From: Clostridiales bacterium | GTDB lineage: Bacteria > Bacillota > Clostridia > Oscillospirales > Ruminococcaceae | Length of the DNA: 14,608 bases | Reading direction: 5' to 3' | Assembly (NCBI GenBank): GCA_012800685.1 | Contig: JAAZIT010000298.1 | Location: 1-14,608 of the forward strand | Shown here: piece after piece, positions 13,047 through 14,608 of the stretch | Position numbering within the stretch: position 1 is the first letter of the stretch | Layout of the letters: each line of letters opens with the position of its first letter | Translations under genes and position numbers: made by a program | Notes under the pieces: generated by a model | What the model saw: only the letters and a program-made list of their open reading frames with translations | Databases searched by the model: none | Told to the model about the DNA's origin: nothing

Positions 13047-13964
13047 ATGGCAGTTAGTTCAGTAAAGGCTAATATTGACGGGCAAAATTATGATTTGACT
13101 TACAATGGCGCTTCAGGTAAATGGGAAGCGACAATCACAGCTCCAAGCACAACGAGCTGGCATGAACCTGAAAACAAATATGGAGTAACAGTAACAGCAA
13201 CGGACGACGCAGGGAATGTAACGGTTAAAGACAGGACAGACGCAACATTAGGAAATTCATTAAAATTAAGGGTATTAGAAAAAGTAAAACCGACGGTTAC
13301 TTTATCTTCACCGTCAAGTGGTGCACGAATAACAAACGCAAAACCACCTATCACATTCCAATTGAGGGATGCAGATTCAGGTATCAAAATTGATTCCTTA
13401 GAACTGAAAATTGATGGTGGAACGGCCATAACTCATAATAGTTCAGGAATGGTTGTGACAAGTGTAACAGGAGGATATGATTGTACGTATACGCCACCTA
13501 CAGCATTGTCAAACGGCGCTCATACAGTAACAATTCAAATAGGGGATAACGATGGCAACACCTCAACTCTATTATCTTCGTCATTCACGATAGACACAGT
13601 TGCGCCTACGTTAAATGTATCTGCTCCTGTTGAAGGATTGAAAACTAATAAAGCTAATTTGACAGTATCAGGTTCGACAAATGATGTAACGTCAAGTCCG
13701 GTGACAGTGACAATTACGGTAAACGGAGTGGACCAAGGTGCCGTGACAGTAACATCTGGAAACTTTAGCAAATCAGTAACATTAGTAAATGGCGCGAATG
13801 TTATTGTGGTAAAGGCAAAAGATACTGCAGGATTAGAAACAACGGTGACAAGGAATGTGACATTAGATACAGTAGCTCCTACAATAACAGCAGTTACATT
13901 AGTACCAAACCCGGTAGACGGAGGAGCAACCTTTGTGATATCAGTGACGGTGACCGACGAATGA
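13047..13964 (+). CDS. Multi-domain Ig-like tail protein
   Basis: A 305-residue, Thr/Val-rich beta protein built from Ig-like domains. The N-terminal domain (1-80) contains 'TVTATDDAGNVTVKD'. The second domain (about 81-183) begins 'KPTVTLSSP'. The third (about 185-275) begins 'APTLNVSAP'. A tail begins 'APTITAVTLVPNPVDGG'. The joints repeat '[TL]-[IL]-D-T-V-A-P-T'. No signal peptide or anchor is seen, so it should be incorporated into the virion. Such domains on phage tips are thought to give weak binding to cell-surface sugars. GGAGG (13033-13037) is nine nt from the ATG. Its stop overlaps the next start (ATGA at 13961-13964). Confidence 0.85.
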   Translation: MAVSSVKANIDGQNYDLTYNGASGKWEATITAPSTTSWHEPENKYGVTVTATDDAGNVTVKDRTDATLGNSLKLRVLEKVKPTVTLSSPSSGARITNAKPPITFQLRDADSGIKIDSLELKIDGGTAITHNSSGMVVTSVTGGYDCTYTPPTALSNGAHTVTIQIGDNDGNTSTLLSSSFTIDTVAPTLNVSAPVEGLKTNKANLTVSGSTNDVTSSPVTVTITVNGVDQGAVTVTSGNFSKSVTLVNGANVIVVKAKDTAGLETTVTRNVTLDTVAPTITAVTLVPNPVDGGATFVISVTVTDE

Positions 13965-14308
13965 TTAGGTTAATTGGGCAGGTAAATGGGGTAGAAATAA
14001 ATTTCAGTTTCTACCCTCCTGATAAATTTGAAGGGATTATTCCTAAAATGGTGTCAGGAAAATATATAGTTCATTTAAAAGCAATTGATGAAGCAGGGAA
14101 TAAGACAGCCTTTACAAACATATTCATTTATATAGACTTTCAAAAAATGGAGTATAAGGTGTTAGGCCCCAATTATTTTCACAAGGAAAAAGGCAAAGAT
14201 TTTGATTATATTGAGGTTGAAGGCGATTTCAAAGAAGCAGAAGAAATAGACGTTATTAGTTTTAAAGAGCTCCAAAGTCAATTTAGCTATAAGGAGTTGG
14301 TAATATGA
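13961..14308 (+). CDS. Small Ig-like tail-tip protein
   Basis: A 115-residue protein coupled by a 4-nt overlap to the Ig-like gene before it and by another to the next. The first half ('VNGVEINFSFYPPDKFEG', then 'GKYIVHLKAIDEAGNKTAF') is a single Ig-like or Big-type domain, of the kind whose 'A-x-D-[ED]-A-G-N' turn is common in phage tip proteins. The second half ('YKVLGPNYFHKEKGKDF', then 'FSYKELVI') is less conserved. No cysteines, signal or membrane segment. It probably works with the 305-residue protein at the tail tip. Confidence 0.7.
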   Translation: MIRLIGQVNGVEINFSFYPPDKFEGIIPKMVSGKYIVHLKAIDEAGNKTAFTNIFIYIDFQKMEYKVLGPNYFHKEKGKDFDYIEVEGDFKEAEEIDVISFKELQSQFSYKELVI

Positions 14309-14574
14309 TACTAAAAAAAGGTGAAGTGAGGCAAGTAGGAATTGAGGTAATAAATTGCTTAACTGAAGATTTTGTTATAGAGGCAGCTGATTATACAATC
14401 ATAAAAGAAATTAATAATCAGTCTATAGAAGTTGAAACAGGTATCCCTATTATTGATAAGCATAAAATACTTGTAATGTTTGACGCAAGCGAAAAAGGCA
14501 CATTTTATGTATGGTTGAAATATCATATAGGGCCTGAAATATATAAAGCAAAAATATTAGTGGAGGTGGTGTAG
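14305..14574 (+). CDS. Small beta-rich tail-tip protein, 89 aa
   Basis: An 89-residue protein of alternating strands that looks like one Ig-like domain. It begins 'MILKKGEVRQVGIEVINCLTEDF' (split across residues 1-23) and ends 'GTFYVWLKYHIGPEIYKAKI', a pattern I have seen in small proteins just upstream of tail-fibre genes in clostridial phages. The start overlaps the previous stop (ATGA). AAGGAG at 14291-14296 supplies a ribosome site. Function in virion assembly or host contact is inferred only from its neighbours. Confidence 0.7.
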   Translation: MILKKGEVRQVGIEVINCLTEDFVIEAADYTIIKEINNQSIEVETGIPIIDKHKILVMFDASEKGTFYVWLKYHIGPEIYKAKILVEVV

Positions 14575-14608
14575 ATGAATTATACTTCTCATTTGAATTT
14601 AAAGAAAC
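14575..14608 (+). CDS. Start of a probable tail-fibre gene (cut by window end)
   Basis: An ATG directly after the stop codon of the previous gene, with GGAGGTGGTG (14562-14571) in front, opens a frame reading 'MNYTSHLNLKK' to the window end. The 'NLNLKKP'-type start followed by a D-F-Y-N-[IV]-x-D-F motif is common at the N-terminus of clostridial phage tail-fibre proteins; only the first part is visible here. The call is tentative. Confidence 0.55.
   Translation, partial: MNYTSHLNLKK

Noticed and set aside
1..14608. CRISPR array, tRNA genes, insertion sequences or attachment sites
   Set aside because: No regularly spaced repeats, no tRNA-like cloverleaf, no transposase or integrase frame and no terminal inverted repeats were seen.

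Overview
This A+T-rich, purine-biased window is part of the late (structural) operon of a tailed phage or prophage with siphovirus (long, non-contractile tail) gene order. All supported genes are on the + strand. Strong GGAGG ribosome sites, TTG starts, an LQLFAEGG motif in the scaffold, an E-family major capsid protein, a Gp37-like tail hub protein and small Ig-like tail-tip proteins all fit a Bacillota host, probably a clostridium. The species cannot be read from the window. Terminase, portal, integrase and lysis genes are not present and would lie outside.

Layout: 42-242 is a small four-cysteine phage protein. 243-1770 is an accessory ('moron') block of four small unrecognised genes in three self-contained transcription units. 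Each unit has its own extended -10 promoter. The -35, -10, leader and start codon have the same geometry in all three, exactly 75 nt from -35 to ATG. Each unit ends in a hairpin or terminator. 1771-1879 is an untranslated leader with dyads. 1880-4348 is the head module: scaffold, decoration-like protein, major capsid protein and a Rho-N/SAP-like protein. 4368-5707 holds the connector, stopper, HK97 gp10-like and tail-terminator genes. 5719-10296 is the tail tube, two tail-assembly chaperone frames and a 1120-residue tape measure protein. 10310-14608 is the tail tip: Dit, the Gp37-like hub protein, a baseplate/fibre-type protein, a 58-residue gene, Ig-like proteins and the first codons of a probable tail-fibre gene.

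The morphogenesis genes are tightly packed, often with ATGA-type overlaps, and no terminator is seen after 1770, so they probably form one long transcript. The accessory block breaks this pattern by combining strong private promoters with terminators inside a late operon. It is the most interesting part of the window. It looks like a cassette array in which a conserved promoter-leader drives different small proteins. These could serve in lysogeny, superinfection exclusion or anti-defence, but no function can be assigned from sequence alone.
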